In this document: positions 24,914 through 33,507 of the stretch, in pieces
Layout: every line of letters starts with the position of its first letter
Numbering within the stretch: the first letter of the stretch is position 1
Source of the DNA: Actinotalea endophytica
GTDB lineage: Bacteria; Actinomycetota; Actinomycetes; Actinomycetales; Cellulomonadaceae
DNA: 62,740 nt
Reading direction: 5' to 3'
NCBI RefSeq assembly: GCF_025717005.1
Contig: NZ_JAOVZU010000014.1
Coordinates: 16,924 to 79,663, forward strand
Notes under the pieces: model-generated
Told to the model about the DNA's origin: nothing
The model's input: the letters and a program-made list of their open reading frames with translations, nothing else
The model's database searches: none
Program-made: the position numbers and the translations under genes

Positions 24914-26173
24914 TCAGCGGCGCTTCGAGCCGCCCACCCAGGCCCGGATCGCTGCCTCGTCCTGCGGGCCGAGCTCCATCCGTGCTCCGCGGCAGAGCCC
25001 GACGACGTAGTCCGTCCAGGTGCGCGTCACCTGCGCGAGCGTCGGGGACGCGGCCAGGTCGAGGCCCGAGTACAGCACGCCGGCGATGACGGCGTTCACC
25101 GACGAGCGTCCGATCGGCTCACCCTTGGCCTGGCACGCGTCGTGCACCCGGCGGGCGGTCTCGACCCGCTCGAACGGCGTCGCAGCCACGTCCCGGGCGA
25201 GCTCGCCGAGCAGCACCGCGTACCGCTCGGTCGGCAGGTTCGGGATGTCGGTGACCTCGACGACCTGGCGCTGCAGCGGCGGCAGGTCCACGCCGTCCAC
25301 GCCCGGCAGATCGGCCTCGCTGAACCGGCGCGGGTCCCAGACCCAGCCGGGCGCCGGCTTGGACGCCGTGCCGAGCTCGGGCACCACGTTCGCCAGCCAG
25401 TCGAAGAAGTTCCCCGCGCCCGCCCAGCCGGACCCGGCGAGCGACGGGTCAGCGTTCTGCGCGGCCTGCGCGACCGTCCCGCCGTGCAGCGGCCGGTCAG
25501 CGGTGCGGACCATCCGCAGCACGGCTCGGCGGGCGGGGCCGGCCGCGGGGCGGGAGCCTCGGCTCGCAGCCGGCGCGGCCGCGGGCTCCGCGGGCTCCGC
25601 GGGCTCTGCGGGTTCGGTGGGAGCCTCGTCGGTCACGGTCGGCTCACGGACCAGCTCGACCAGCTCGTCGGCGGTCACCACCGTGTCCGCGACCGCGCGG
25701 TAGGCGCTCGCCGCCGGGCCGGCCGTGACGATCGTGACGCGCCGGTCGGCGGCCCGGCAGCGCAGCGCCAGTGGAGTGAAGTCGGCGTCGGCCGAGACGA
25801 TGACGAACTCGTCGTACCGGGTGTGGGCGGCGAGCGCGTCGACGGCGTCGAGCACCAGGTTGATGTCCGCGCTGGACTTGCCCTGCTGGGTCAGCGACGG
25901 GCAGTCGACCACGCTGAAGCCGGCGCGCGTGAAGTTCGGCCGGAACTGCGAGAACGCCGACGGGTTGAGGTAGCACGAGCGGACCAGGAACCTGCGGGTG
26001 AACGGCCCGTCCTCGTCGCTCCCGGACTCCAGCGCGGCGAGCCAGTGCGCCGGCGACGCCGCGAACGCGTCGGCCGCCGCTCGGTCCAGGCGCTGCAGCC
26101 CGATGTAGACGTTGTCGAAGTCGACGAACAGTGCGCAGCGCAGGCGTCGGACGCCGTCGGTCTCCTGACTCAT
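24914..26173 (-). CDS. NYN (PIN-like) nuclease with LOTUS/OST-HTH-like domain
   Basis: The N-terminal NYN/LabA-type nuclease domain (about 10-170) carries the expected acidic residues in FVDFDNVYIG, KSSADINLVLDA and VSADADFTPL, consistent with metal-dependent RNase activity. After a Glu/Pro/Ala linker (about 178-215), residues about 215-285 look like a LOTUS/OST-HTH winged helix (LRMVRTADRPLHGG through FFDWLANVVP, ending WVWDP), a module that binds RNA. A second helical C-terminal region (about 300-419) may be another helical RNA-binding segment. The ATG lies 7 bases after the fumC stop, so the two are probably cotranscribed. The RNA target is unknown. Confidence 0.82.
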   Translation of the reverse strand: MSQETDGVRRLRCALFVDFDNVYIGLQRLDRAAADAFAASPAHWLAALESGSDEDGPFTRRFLVRSCYLNPSAFSQFRPNFTRAGFSVVDCPSLTQQGKSSADINLVLDAVDALAAHTRYDEFVIVSADADFTPLALRCRAADRRVTIVTAGPAASAYRAVADTVVTADELVELVREPTVTDEAPTEPAEPAEPAEPAAAPAASRGSRPAAGPARRAVLRMVRTADRPLHGGTVAQAAQNADPSLAGSGWAGAGNFFDWLANVVPELGTASKPAPGWVWDPRRFSEADLPGVDGVDLPPLQRQVVEVTDIPNLPTERYAVLLGELARDVAATPFERVETARRVHDACQAKGEPIGRSSVNAVIAGVLYSGLDLAASPTLAQVTRTWTDYVVGLCRGARMELGPQDEAAIRAWVGGSKRR

Positions 26174-26180
26174 CGGCTGC

Positions 26181-27602
26181 TCATCGGGCCCGCGGCGGGC
26201 GGGTCATCGACAGCACGTCGAGCGCGGCGTCGAGCTGTTCCTCGCTGACCTCGCCCCGTTCGACGAAGCCGAGGTCGATCACGGCGTCGCGCACGGTCAT
26301 CTTCTGTGCCACGGCGTGCTTGGCGACCTTCGCCGCGGCCTCGTAGCCGATCACCCGGTTCAGCGGGGTGACGATCGACGGCGAGGACTCGGCGTACGCG
26401 CGCGCCCGCTCGGTGTTGGCCGTCAGGCCGGCCACGGTCTTGTCCGCGAGCAGACGGCTCGCGTTGGCCAGCAGCCGGATGGACTCCAGCACGCCGAGCG
26501 CCATCACCGGGATCTGCACGTTCAGCTCGAACGCCCCGCTCGCGCCGGCCCAGGCCACCGTCGCGTCGTTGCCGACCACGCGGGCGCACACCATGAGCAC
26601 CGCCTCGGGGATCACCGGGTTCACCTTGCCCGGCATGATCGACGAACCGGGCTGGAGATCGGGCAGCGCGATCTCGCCGAGACCGGTGTTCGGACCCGAG
26701 CCCATCCACCGCAGGTCGTTGCAGATCTTGGTGAAGCTCACCGCGATGGTGCGCAGCGCGCCGCTGAGCTCGACCAGGCCGTCCCGGGCGCCCTGGGCCT
26801 CGAAGTGGTCGCGCGCCTCGGTGATCGGCAGCCCGGTGTCCTCCCGCAGCAGGGCGATGACCCGCTGCGGGAAGCCCGCCGGGGTGTTGATGCCGGTACC
26901 GACCGCGGTACCGCCGAGCGGGACCTCGGCGGTCCGGTGCAGCGCCGCCACGAGCCGCTCGATGCCGTGCCACGTCGCCGCCGCGTAGCCGCCGAACTCC
27001 TGGCCGAGGGTCACCGGGGTGGCGTCCATCAGGTGGGTGCGGCCGGACTTGACCACGGTGTCCCACTCCTCGGCCTTGGCCTTGAGCGCCGTGGCGAGGT
27101 GCTCGAGGGCGGGGATGAGGTCGTGCGTGACGCCGGCGGTCGCGGCGACGTGCACCGAGGTGGGGAACACGTCGTTGGACGACTGCGAGGCGTTGACGTG
27201 GTCGTTCGGGTGCACATCGCGACCGAGCGACCGGGTGGCGAGCGTCGCGAGCACCTCGTTCATGTTCATGTTCGAGCTGGTGCCCGACCCGGTCTGGAAG
27301 ACGTCGATCGGGAAGTGCTCGTCGTGGCGACCCGCGGCGACCTCGTCGGCGGCCGCGACGATCGCCTGCGCGACGTCGGCGGGCAGCACGCCGAGCTCGG
27401 CGTTGGCGAGGGCGGCGGCCTTCTTGATCCGGGCCAGGGCCTCGATGTGGGTGCGCTCGAGGCGGGTGCCGGAGATCGGGAAGTTGTCCACCGCCCGCTG
27501 GGTCTGCGCGCGGTACAGCGCGTCGACGGGGACCTGGACGTCCCCCATGGTGTCGTGCTCGATCCGGAACCCTGGCGTCGCTGCGGGGGTGGTGTCGGTC
27601 AT
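26181..27602 (-). CDS. fumC: Class II fumarate hydratase
   Basis: Interconverts fumarate and L-malate in the TCA cycle. The family signature [11 protein letters not shown] is present near residues 325-335, together with the substrate-site motifs SGTSSNMN (near 105) and the catalytic HPNDHVN segment (about 139-145) and TAVGTGIN. Length of 473 residues is normal for the iron-independent tetramer. The ATG at 27602 has CAGGAT exactly 6 bases upstream, a near-match to the leaderless -10 pattern, and no Shine-Dalgarno. It is cotranscribed with the NYN nuclease gene. Confidence 0.96.
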   Translation of the reverse strand: MTDTTPAATPGFRIEHDTMGDVQVPVDALYRAQTQRAVDNFPISGTRLERTHIEALARIKKAAALANAELGVLPADVAQAIVAAADEVAAGRHDEHFPIDVFQTGSGTSSNMNMNEVLATLATRSLGRDVHPNDHVNASQSSNDVFPTSVHVAATAGVTHDLIPALEHLATALKAKAEEWDTVVKSGRTHLMDATPVTLGQEFGGYAAATWHGIERLVAALHRTAEVPLGGTAVGTGINTPAGFPQRVIALLREDTGLPITEARDHFEAQGARDGLVELSGALRTIAVSFTKICNDLRWMGSGPNTGLGEIALPDLQPGSSIMPGKVNPVIPEAVLMVCARVVGNDATVAWAGASGAFELNVQIPVMALGVLESIRLLANASRLLADKTVAGLTANTERARAYAESSPSIVTPLNRVIGYEAAAKVAKHAVAQKMTVRDAVIDLGFVERGEVSEEQLDAALDVLSMTRPPRAR

Positions 27603-27647
27603 GCGCCCATCCTGGCATCGACCGGGCCCGCGCGACGCCCGGCAGGC

Positions 27648-28496
27648 TCAGGCCACCCGTGCGTGCACGAGCCCGACGAGGCGCATGGGGCGCAGGTGGT
27701 CCGGGCGCTGCCAGGCGTCCGGGCCCACGGCCTCGGCGTCCGGCAGCGTCGTCACGGCCGTGAAGCCGCAGGTCGTGAGCATCGACCGGACCTCGTCCGG
27801 GGTCGGCGCCCAGTGCCACGGCTCGCCACCGGCGCCGGCGGCGGCCGCGATGGCACGGGCGTAGACGCGGCCCGCGTCGTCCCGCTGCGGGTCGGGCAGC
27901 ACGTGGTCGAGGACCAGCTCGGTCCCCGGCGCGAGCGTGCCGAGCTCGATGAGCGTCCGCCGGGCTCCGGGCTCGTCGAGGTACATGGTCGTACCGAGCC
28001 ACGAGACGAACGCCGGTCGGGTCCGGTCGAGGCCGGCGGTGACCAGGGTCGACAGCAGGGGCTCGGTGCCCAGATCGACCGGGACCTCCCGGGCGTGCGG
28101 TGGCGTGTCGATCCCGGCCGCCGCGAAGGTCGCGCGTCGCCAGGTGAGCACGTCGGGAAGGTCGACCTCGAACACCGCGCGGCTGCCCGCGCACCGCAGC
28201 GCGGACGAGTCGAGCCCCGCGCCGAGCACCACGTACTGGTCGGCGGTCGAGGCGGCGAGTCGATCCTCGGCGAACCTCGAGCGAAGGGTCGCCGAGACCC
28301 GGGAGCCCGCCAGCACGGGCTCGGCGGGGAACCGGCGGTGGTACTCGAGGGGTCCGGGGTCGGCCGCCTCGACCAGGGCGGCGGCGAAGGGGTCGGCGAG
28401 CAGGTGGGGCGGGCCGTCGACCTCGAGGTGGGCTGCGCGCGCCGCAGCGGACATCAGCGCGGTCGGGCTGGGAACCGGAAGAGTGGTGTCGGGCAT
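27648..28496 (-). CDS. SAM-dependent methyltransferase (PPM/LCMT-like family)
   Basis: A 282-residue class I methyltransferase of the type annotated as leucine carboxyl methyltransferase-like. The N-terminal motif of the family (ARAAHLEVDGPPHLLADPFA), the SAM-binding VVLGAGLDSSALR and the acidic ending of strand 2 (VFEVDLPDVL) are all visible, as is the WLGTTMYLDEP motif 4 region. Many actinobacteria have several paralogues with unknown small-molecule or protein substrates. The start may be ATG 28496 or ATG 28502. Its 5' flank is unusually AT-rich and contains an inverted repeat. Confidence 0.82.
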   Translation of the reverse strand: MPDTTLPVPSPTALMSAAARAAHLEVDGPPHLLADPFAAALVEAADPGPLEYHRRFPAEPVLAGSRVSATLRSRFAEDRLAASTADQYVVLGAGLDSSALRCAGSRAVFEVDLPDVLTWRRATFAAAGIDTPPHAREVPVDLGTEPLLSTLVTAGLDRTRPAFVSWLGTTMYLDEPGARRTLIELGTLAPGTELVLDHVLPDPQRDDAGRVYARAIAAAAGAGGEPWHWAPTPDEVRSMLTTCGFTAVTTLPDAEAVGPDAWQRPDHLRPMRLVGLVHARVA

Positions 28497-28522
28497 GCAC
28501 ATTCATCTATCAGAGAATGTGC
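28497..28522. promoter_or_regulatory. Inverted repeat at the methyltransferase start
   Basis: GCACATTC (28497-28504) and GAATGTGC (28515-28522) form 8-base arms around a 10-base AT-rich spacer. It lies at or over the start codon and within the AT-rich tract extending to about 28580, so it may be an operator or form an mRNA hairpin that masks the start. Confidence 0.55.
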
Positions 28523-28604
28523 GGAAGAATCGAATCAAGAATACCAGATGAATTGTCGAGAAAGTAGGCTCAAAAGTCCCGGGTCCGGCCCCGGTGCACC
28601 CGGC

Positions 28605-29255
28605 TCAGGTGAGAGCGCCGCGGACGTCAACGGCTCGCGCGCGCCCCTCGGCCAGGGTGTACTCGACGCCGACCACGGCGCAGCGGCCGGCGTCGACGGC
28701 CTCGGCCAGCGTGCGCGAGTAGGACAGCAGCATGTCGACCGTGTGCGTCAGGTGCTCGCGGCCGAGGGCCTCGGGGGAGGGCACCACGACCCGCCGGGGT
28801 TCGCCGTCAGCGCGCACCTCGTCGGCGGAGGGCAGGTCGACGATGCTGGGGATCACCCGGTCCACCACCGCGCGCACGAACCCCGAGGGCATCACGCCGG
28901 TGGTGAGCGCCTCGGCCGCAGCGGCCACCGCACCGCACGAGTCGTGCCCGAGGACCACGACCAGCGGGGCGCCGAGCACCTGCACGCCGTACTCGATCGA
29001 GCCCAGCACGGTGGTGTCCACGACGTGCCCGGCGGTGCGCACCACGAACAGGTCGCCGAGGCCCCGGTCGAACACGATCTCGGCAGCCACGCGGGAGTCG
29101 GAGCAGCCGAACAGCACCGCGAACGGGGTCTGTGCGGCGGCGAGCATGCCGCGCCGGTCGACGTCCTGCGACGGGTGCTCCATCTCGCCGCGGACGAACC
29201 TGTCGTTGCCCGCGAGCAGCGCGGACCATGCCTCGGCCGGGTTCATGCCCGCCAT
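28605..29255 (-). CDS. Beta-class carbonic anhydrase
   Basis: Hydrates CO2 to bicarbonate. The zinc ligands are in GCSDSRV (Cys, with the Asp-Arg dyad) and GHDSCGAV (His and Cys), the hallmark of beta-carbonic anhydrases. Length 216 residues is normal; no signal peptide, so it is cytoplasmic. Start is ATG 29255 or ATG 29246; the latter has CAGGAT 7 bases upstream and no ribosome site, so it may be a leaderless start. Supplies bicarbonate to carboxylases in this GC-rich actinobacterium (inference). Confidence 0.92.
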   Translation of the reverse strand: MAGMNPAEAWSALLAGNDRFVRGEMEHPSQDVDRRGMLAAAQTPFAVLFGCSDSRVAAEIVFDRGLGDLFVVRTAGHVVDTTVLGSIEYGVQVLGAPLVVVLGHDSCGAVAAAAEALTTGVMPSGFVRAVVDRVIPSIVDLPSADEVRADGEPRRVVVPSPEALGREHLTHTVDMLLSYSRTLAEAVDAGRCAVVGVEYTLAEGRARAVDVRGALT

Positions 29256-29292
29256 CCTGGCAGGTGCGCCCCGACCCGGCGCGGCGGGTCGG

Positions 29293-29715
29293 TCAGACCC
29301 CCATCAGGCCGATCACGAGGCCCATCACGAGCACGGTGAGGAGCTCGTGCGCGAGGTTCACCGCGGTGAGCCCGGCGGGCCGGGCCTCGAACGCGTCGTG
29401 CGTGATCATCCGGGCTGCCGTGAAGCCGGCCCAGAGCAGCAGCGCCGTGATCATGGCGTCACCGAGGAACGAGCCCTGGTAGAAGTCGTGTGCGATGGCG
29501 GTCGCCCCGGCGAGGACCCACGCCGTCACGAAGCTCACCACCACGGTCACGACGATCGGCCACGCGCCGCGGGACGTCGTCGTGTCCCGGTTCACCGCGG
29601 CCTTCGCCATCCAGTACTCGCCGAAGACCTTCGGTGAGTACCACAACGAGCCGACCACCATCGTGGACAGCGTCGCGAGCACGACGGCCCAGATGTTGAT
29701 CTCCGGCACGGTCAT
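29293..29715 (-). CDS. DUF1761 membrane protein
   Basis: A 140-residue protein with four hydrophobic segments (about 8-25, 55-75, 85-105, 118-138) and the DUF1761 signature WYSPKVFG near residues 25-32. The family has no established function. GAGGAG 6 bases before the ATG supports the start. It lies between carbonic anhydrase and the PfkB kinase on the same strand, with about 37 bases to the former. Confidence 0.85.
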   Translation of the reverse strand: MTVPEINIWAVVLATLSTMVVGSLWYSPKVFGEYWMAKAAVNRDTTTSRGAWPIVVTVVVSFVTAWVLAGATAIAHDFYQGSFLGDAMITALLLWAGFTAARMITHDAFEARPAGLTAVNLAHELLTVLVMGLVIGLMGV

Positions 29716-29775
29716 CGTCGGCTCCTCACAGCACCCTGACGCGGGCCGGGTGGCGCCGCCGTCGTGGGCGGCAGT

Positions 29776-30789
29776 CTAGGGCTGGTCGAGCTCGGCGGCG
29801 GTCGGCGGGTTGGCGCCGGCCCGGCTCACCGTGATGGCCGCGATCCGCACGCAGCGGTCGAGGACGGCGCGCCAGACATCGGCGTCGGCGGCGTGCAGGG
29901 CGGTTCGCCGATCGCCGCCGAGCAGACCGGCCGACCACAGTCCGTCGATCAGGCCGCCCATGAACGAGTCGCCCGCGCCGACCGTGTCGGCGACCTGGAC
30001 CCGGGGCGCGCTCACCTCGACGCGCAGGCCGGTCGCCGTCAGGGCAACGGCTCCCGAGCCGCCCTGGGTCACCACGACCGCCGACGGGCCGAGCTCGAGC
30101 CACGCGGCCGCGGTGTCGAGCGGCTCGCTGCCCGAGACGAGCCAGGCGAGGTCCTCGTCGCTCACCTTGACCACGTCGGCCAGCCCCACGAGGTGCTCCA
30201 CCAGCGGCCGGGTCTCCTCGGGCGGCGGCATCAGGGAGGGGCGCAGGTTCGGGTCGTAGGTGATGGTCGCGGTCGGGCGGTGCGCGCTGAGGATGTGCGG
30301 GATGTCGTGCGAGCCGGGCTCGATCGCGGTCGCGATCGAGCCGGTGTGCACCACGAGGGGCGCTGCCGGCGGGGCCGTCCACGTCGAGGGGATCTCGTAC
30401 GACACGTCGAACTCGTAGCTCGCGGCGCCGTCCGGGCCGATCGTCGCGATGGCGACCGGGGTGCGCTCCGCGCCGTCCGAACCGGGCACCACCGCGACCC
30501 CGGACGCGGCGAGGTGCTCGGCGATCATCGTGCCGCGCTCGTCCTTGCCGAACCAGGTCAGCAGGTCGACGCCGCGGCCCAGGCGGGCCAGGCCGATCGC
30601 GACGTTCATCGGGCTGCCCCCGGCGTGCTCGCGGACGTCGCCGTCCGCCCGGTGCACCACGTCGATCAGCGACTCGCCGACCACGAGCGCGCGGCGCTCC
30701 TTCTCCTCGACGGTCGACTCCGGTGTCCGCTCGGCGAGCGGGTCGTACTCCCGCTCAGGGTGATCGGTGGTGGCGACGGGCTCGCTCAT
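29776..30789 (-). CDS. PfkB family carbohydrate kinase
   Basis: Ribokinase-fold sugar kinase of 337 residues; fructokinase-like by its motifs. The PfkB signature 1 region is GGSPMNVAIGLARLG, and signature 2 with the anion hole and catalytic base is DTVGAGDSFMGG. An N-terminal charged extension of about 30 residues precedes the first strand (ALVVGESLIDVV). The ATG at 30789 overlaps the xseB stop by one base and has GAGGAG 6 bases upstream. It is the third gene of the xseA-xseB-kinase operon; the sugar substrate is unproven. Confidence 0.85.
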   Translation of the reverse strand: MSEPVATTDHPEREYDPLAERTPESTVEEKERRALVVGESLIDVVHRADGDVREHAGGSPMNVAIGLARLGRGVDLLTWFGKDERGTMIAEHLAASGVAVVPGSDGAERTPVAIATIGPDGAASYEFDVSYEIPSTWTAPPAAPLVVHTGSIATAIEPGSHDIPHILSAHRPTATITYDPNLRPSLMPPPEETRPLVEHLVGLADVVKVSDEDLAWLVSGSEPLDTAAAWLELGPSAVVVTQGGSGAVALTATGLRVEVSAPRVQVADTVGAGDSFMGGLIDGLWSAGLLGGDRRTALHAADADVWRAVLDRCVRIAAITVSRAGANPPTAAELDQP

Positions 30790-31094
30790 CACGGCTCCTC
30801 GGGGTCGGCGCCGTCGTCGGCGCGGGAACTGGACTCGGCGCCGGGCTGACCGGAGCGCGCGGCCTCCAGGCGGGCGCGCGCGCCGTCCAGCCACTCCTGG
30901 CAGCGCGCGGCCAGTGCCTCGCCGCGCTCCCAGAGCTCGAGCGAGCCTTCGAGGGTCTGGTCGCCGGCCTCGAGCCGCTGCACCACGGTGACGAGCTCGT
31001 CCCGGGCCTGCTCGTAGGTCATCTCGGCCACGTCGGCGGGAAGTTCGACCACGGACCTAGTAAACCGTGCCGCGCGTGGGACCTCGTTCGTCAT
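30789..31094 (-). CDS. xseB: Exonuclease VII small subunit
   Basis: Small helical subunit of exonuclease VII. The 101 residues hold the two-helix XseB core (about 24-85) with [16 protein letters not shown] and the [15 protein letters not shown] motif. A Ser/Asp-rich C-terminal tail is extra. The ATG overlaps the xseA stop by 4 bases (ATGA), so production is coupled to the large subunit; the gene is immediately followed by the PfkB kinase. Confidence 0.93.
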   Translation of the reverse strand: MTNEVPRAARFTRSVVELPADVAEMTYEQARDELVTVVQRLEAGDQTLEGSLELWERGEALAARCQEWLDGARARLEAARSGQPGAESSSRADDGADPEEP

Positions 31095-32320
31095 GGGCGT
31101 GCCCGCTCCGCAGTGCCCACGACGTCGGCCGCGATCTCACCCTCGGCGACCCGCAGGCGGAGGCGTTCGCCCTCGTTCACCTCGGCGGGCGAGCGGACCA
31201 CGGCCCCGTCGGCGCGCTGCACCACGGCATAGCCGCGGGCCAGGGTCGCGGCCGGGGACAGCGCGGTGACCTGGGCGGTCAGCCGGCCGAGCGCCGCCGA
31301 CTCGGTGTCGAGCACGGCCGCCAGCCCCCGGCGCAGTGCCGAACGCCGGCGCTCGACGTCCTCGGCGTGCCGGTCGAGCAGTGACGTGGGCGCGGCCAGC
31401 GCGGGCCTCGATCGCAGGGCTGCCAGACGCTCGGACTCGCGGTGCAGCATCCGGTCCAGGGCGGCGAGCGTGCGCGCCCGGGCCTGGCTGATCCGCAGGC
31501 GCTCCTCGGCGACGTCCGGCACCAGGCGCTTGGCGGCGTCGGTCGGCGTCGAGGCGCGGTAGTCGGCCACCAGGTCGAGCAGCGGAGCGTCGGTCTCGTG
31601 ACCGATCGCACTGATCAGCGGTGTGCGGCAGGCCGCGGCAGCGCGCACCAGGGTCTCGTTGGAGAACGGCAGCAGGTCCTCGACCGAGCCGCCGCCCCGG
31701 GCCACGACGATCACCTCGACGTCGGCCATCGCGTCGAGCTCCGCGATCGCCGCGCTGACGTCGGGCACCGCTCGCGGTCCTTGGACCGCGACCTCGCGGA
31801 TCACGAACTCGACCTGGGGCCAGCGCGCGCGGGCGTTGACCACCACGTCGTGCTCAGCCTTCGACTCCCGCCCGCACACCAGGCCCACCACGGCGGGCAG
31901 GAACGGCAGCGGTCGCTTGCGTTCCCGGTCGAACAGCCCTTCGGCCGCGAGCACGCCGCGCAGGTGCTCGATCCGAGCCAGCAGGTCGCCGAGGCCGACG
32001 ACCCGCATGGTGTCGGCCTGCAGCTGGAGAGTGCCGCGCTTGGACCAGAACGTCGGGGTGGCGTGCACGACGACGTGGGCGCCCTCGCCGATCTCACCGA
32101 GCACGCGGGTGTGCGCGACGAGGCTCAGGCTGACGTCCGCCTCGGTGTCGCGCAGCGTCATGAAGCTCATCCCGGCGCGGCGGTTGAGCTGGACGAGCTG
32201 TCCTTCGACCCAGACCCCGGGCATCCGCTGGATGTACTCGCCGATCTTCGCCGAGAGGTGCCGCACCGGCCACGGCTGCTCGGCCGAGGTGTCCAGCGCC
32301 TTGGCGGGGAGGTCGCTCAC
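31091..32320 (-). CDS. xseA: Exonuclease VII large subunit
   Basis: Catalytic subunit of the single-strand-specific exonuclease VII. An N-terminal OB-fold (about 15-110, with [10 protein letters not shown]) is followed by the catalytic core containing [28 protein letters not shown] and [11 protein letters not shown], then a long coiled coil and a C-terminal segment. Length of 409 residues is typical for actinobacteria. The GTG at 32320 has no Shine-Dalgarno but CAGGCT 7 bases upstream. It is divergent from ispH, as in Rv1107c-Rv1110. Confidence 0.95.
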   Translation of the reverse strand: MSDLPAKALDTSAEQPWPVRHLSAKIGEYIQRMPGVWVEGQLVQLNRRAGMSFMTLRDTEADVSLSLVAHTRVLGEIGEGAHVVVHATPTFWSKRGTLQLQADTMRVVGLGDLLARIEHLRGVLAAEGLFDRERKRPLPFLPAVVGLVCGRESKAEHDVVVNARARWPQVEFVIREVAVQGPRAVPDVSAAIAELDAMADVEVIVVARGGGSVEDLLPFSNETLVRAAAACRTPLISAIGHETDAPLLDLVADYRASTPTDAAKRLVPDVAEERLRISQARARTLAALDRMLHRESERLAALRSRPALAAPTSLLDRHAEDVERRRSALRRGLAAVLDTESAALGRLTAQVTALSPAATLARGYAVVQRADGAVVRSPAEVNEGERLRLRVAEGEIAADVVGTAERARP

Positions 32321-32409
32321 CCGCCCAAGCCTGCCGCATCCGGGCGTGAAGCAACGGCTCCGACCCGTCCGGGCCGGGCCGCCCGAGAGGCCGACCCGGC
32401 CGGGCTACC

Positions 32410-32415
32410 TAGACT
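32410..32415 (+). promoter_or_regulatory. -10 element TAGACT, leaderless promoter of ispH
   Basis: TAGACT, seven bases (CGTACCC), then ATG 32423; no ribosome site. Confidence 0.55.
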
Positions 32416-32422
32416 CGTACCC

Positions 32423-33412
32423 ATGAAGCGTGTGCTGCTCGCCGCCCCCCGCGGGTACTGCGCCGGGGTCGACCGGGCCGTCATCGCGGTCGAGAAGGCC
32501 CTGGAGCACTACGGTCCGCCGGTCTACGTCCGCAAGGAGATCGTGCACAACAAGCACGTCGTGGCCACCCTGGCTGCGCGCGGTGCGGTGTTCGTCGACG
32601 AGACCGACGAGGTACCCGAGGGCGAGCGCGTGGTGTTCTCGGCCCACGGGGTCTCGCCCGCCGTGCACCAGGCGGCGGCGGCGCGGAACCTGCGCACGAT
32701 CGACGCGACGTGCCCGCTGGTGACCAAGGTCCACAAGGAGGCCGTGCGGTTCGCCGGCCAGGACCTCGACATCCTGCTGATCGGCCACAACGGGCACGAG
32801 GAGGTCGAGGGCACCGCGGGCGAGGCGCCCGAGCACATCCAGGTGGTCAACTCCCCGGACGAGGTCGACGACGTCGTCGTGCGTGACCCCGACAAGGTCG
32901 TGTGGCTGAGCCAGACCACGCTCAGCGTGGACGAGACGATGGAGACGGTCCGTCGGCTGCGCGAGCGGTTCCCGAACCTGCAGGACCCGCCCAGCGACGA
33001 CATCTGCTACGCCACCCAGAACCGCCAGGTGGCGGTGAAGAAGATGGCGCCCGAGTGCGACGTCGTCGTGGTGGTGGGGTCGGCGAACTCGTCGAACTCG
33101 GTGCGGTTGGTCGAGGTTGCGCTGGACGCCGGGGCGCGCGCGTCGTTCCGGATCGACACCGCGGCCGAGATCGACCCGGCGTGGTTGGCCGACGCGCAGA
33201 CCGTCGGGGTCTCGTCGGGCGCCTCGGTCCCGGAGATCCTGGTCCGAGACGTCCTGGAGCGCCTCGCGTCGCTCGGCTTCGACGAGGTCAGCGAGGTGCG
33301 CACCGCGACCGAGGACCTGATGTTCTCCCTGCCGCGCGAGCTGCGCACGGATCTGCGCGCTGCGGGTCGTGACGACGCGCACGGTCGTCGCTCGCCGGCC
33401 GAGACGCACTGA
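32423..33412 (+). CDS. ispH: 4-hydroxy-3-methylbut-2-enyl diphosphate reductase
   Basis: Last enzyme of the MEP isoprenoid pathway, an iron-sulfur protein forming IPP and DMAPP. Three cluster cysteines are visible in RGYCAGV (C13), the DATCPLV motif and [11 protein letters not shown]; the catalytic glutamate region is represented by [10 protein letters not shown]. The ATG at 32423 gives the normal start [13 protein letters not shown] and a length of 329 residues. It ends inside the first unit of a 19-bp tandem repeat, which supplies the stop codon. Convergent with rmuC. Confidence 0.96.
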   Translation: MKRVLLAAPRGYCAGVDRAVIAVEKALEHYGPPVYVRKEIVHNKHVVATLAARGAVFVDETDEVPEGERVVFSAHGVSPAVHQAAAARNLRTIDATCPLVTKVHKEAVRFAGQDLDILLIGHNGHEEVEGTAGEAPEHIQVVNSPDEVDDVVVRDPDKVVWLSQTTLSVDETMETVRRLRERFPNLQDPPSDDICYATQNRQVAVKKMAPECDVVVVVGSANSSNSVRLVEVALDAGARASFRIDTAAEIDPAWLADAQTVGVSSGASVPEILVRDVLERLASLGFDEVSEVRTATEDLMFSLPRELRTDLRAAGRDDAHGRRSPAETH

Positions 33413-33496
33413 GCACCGGGGACGCACCGAGCGCGCCGGGACGCACCGAGCGCGCCGGGACGCACTGAGCACGCCGGGACGCACCGAGCGCGCCGA
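33403..33496. repeat. 19-bp tandem repeat at the ispH 3' end
   Basis: A first unit of 18 bp (33403-33420, including the ispH TGA) is followed by four units of 19 bp starting at 33421, 33440, 33459 and 33478. Units read GACGCACCGAGCGCGCCGG with few changes. It fills the convergent gap between ispH and rmuC. Confidence 0.88.
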
Positions 33497-33507
33497 GGCA
33501 GGCGCGC

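Noticed and set aside
26316-29339. 1007-residue plus-strand ORF
   Set aside because: Antisense shadow of fumC, the methyltransferase and carbonic anhydrase; no protein-like composition, no ribosome site.
31442-33412. 656-residue version of IspH
   Set aside because: The extra N-terminus is antisense to xseA; the canonical [13 protein letters not shown] start is at 32423 behind a leaderless -10.
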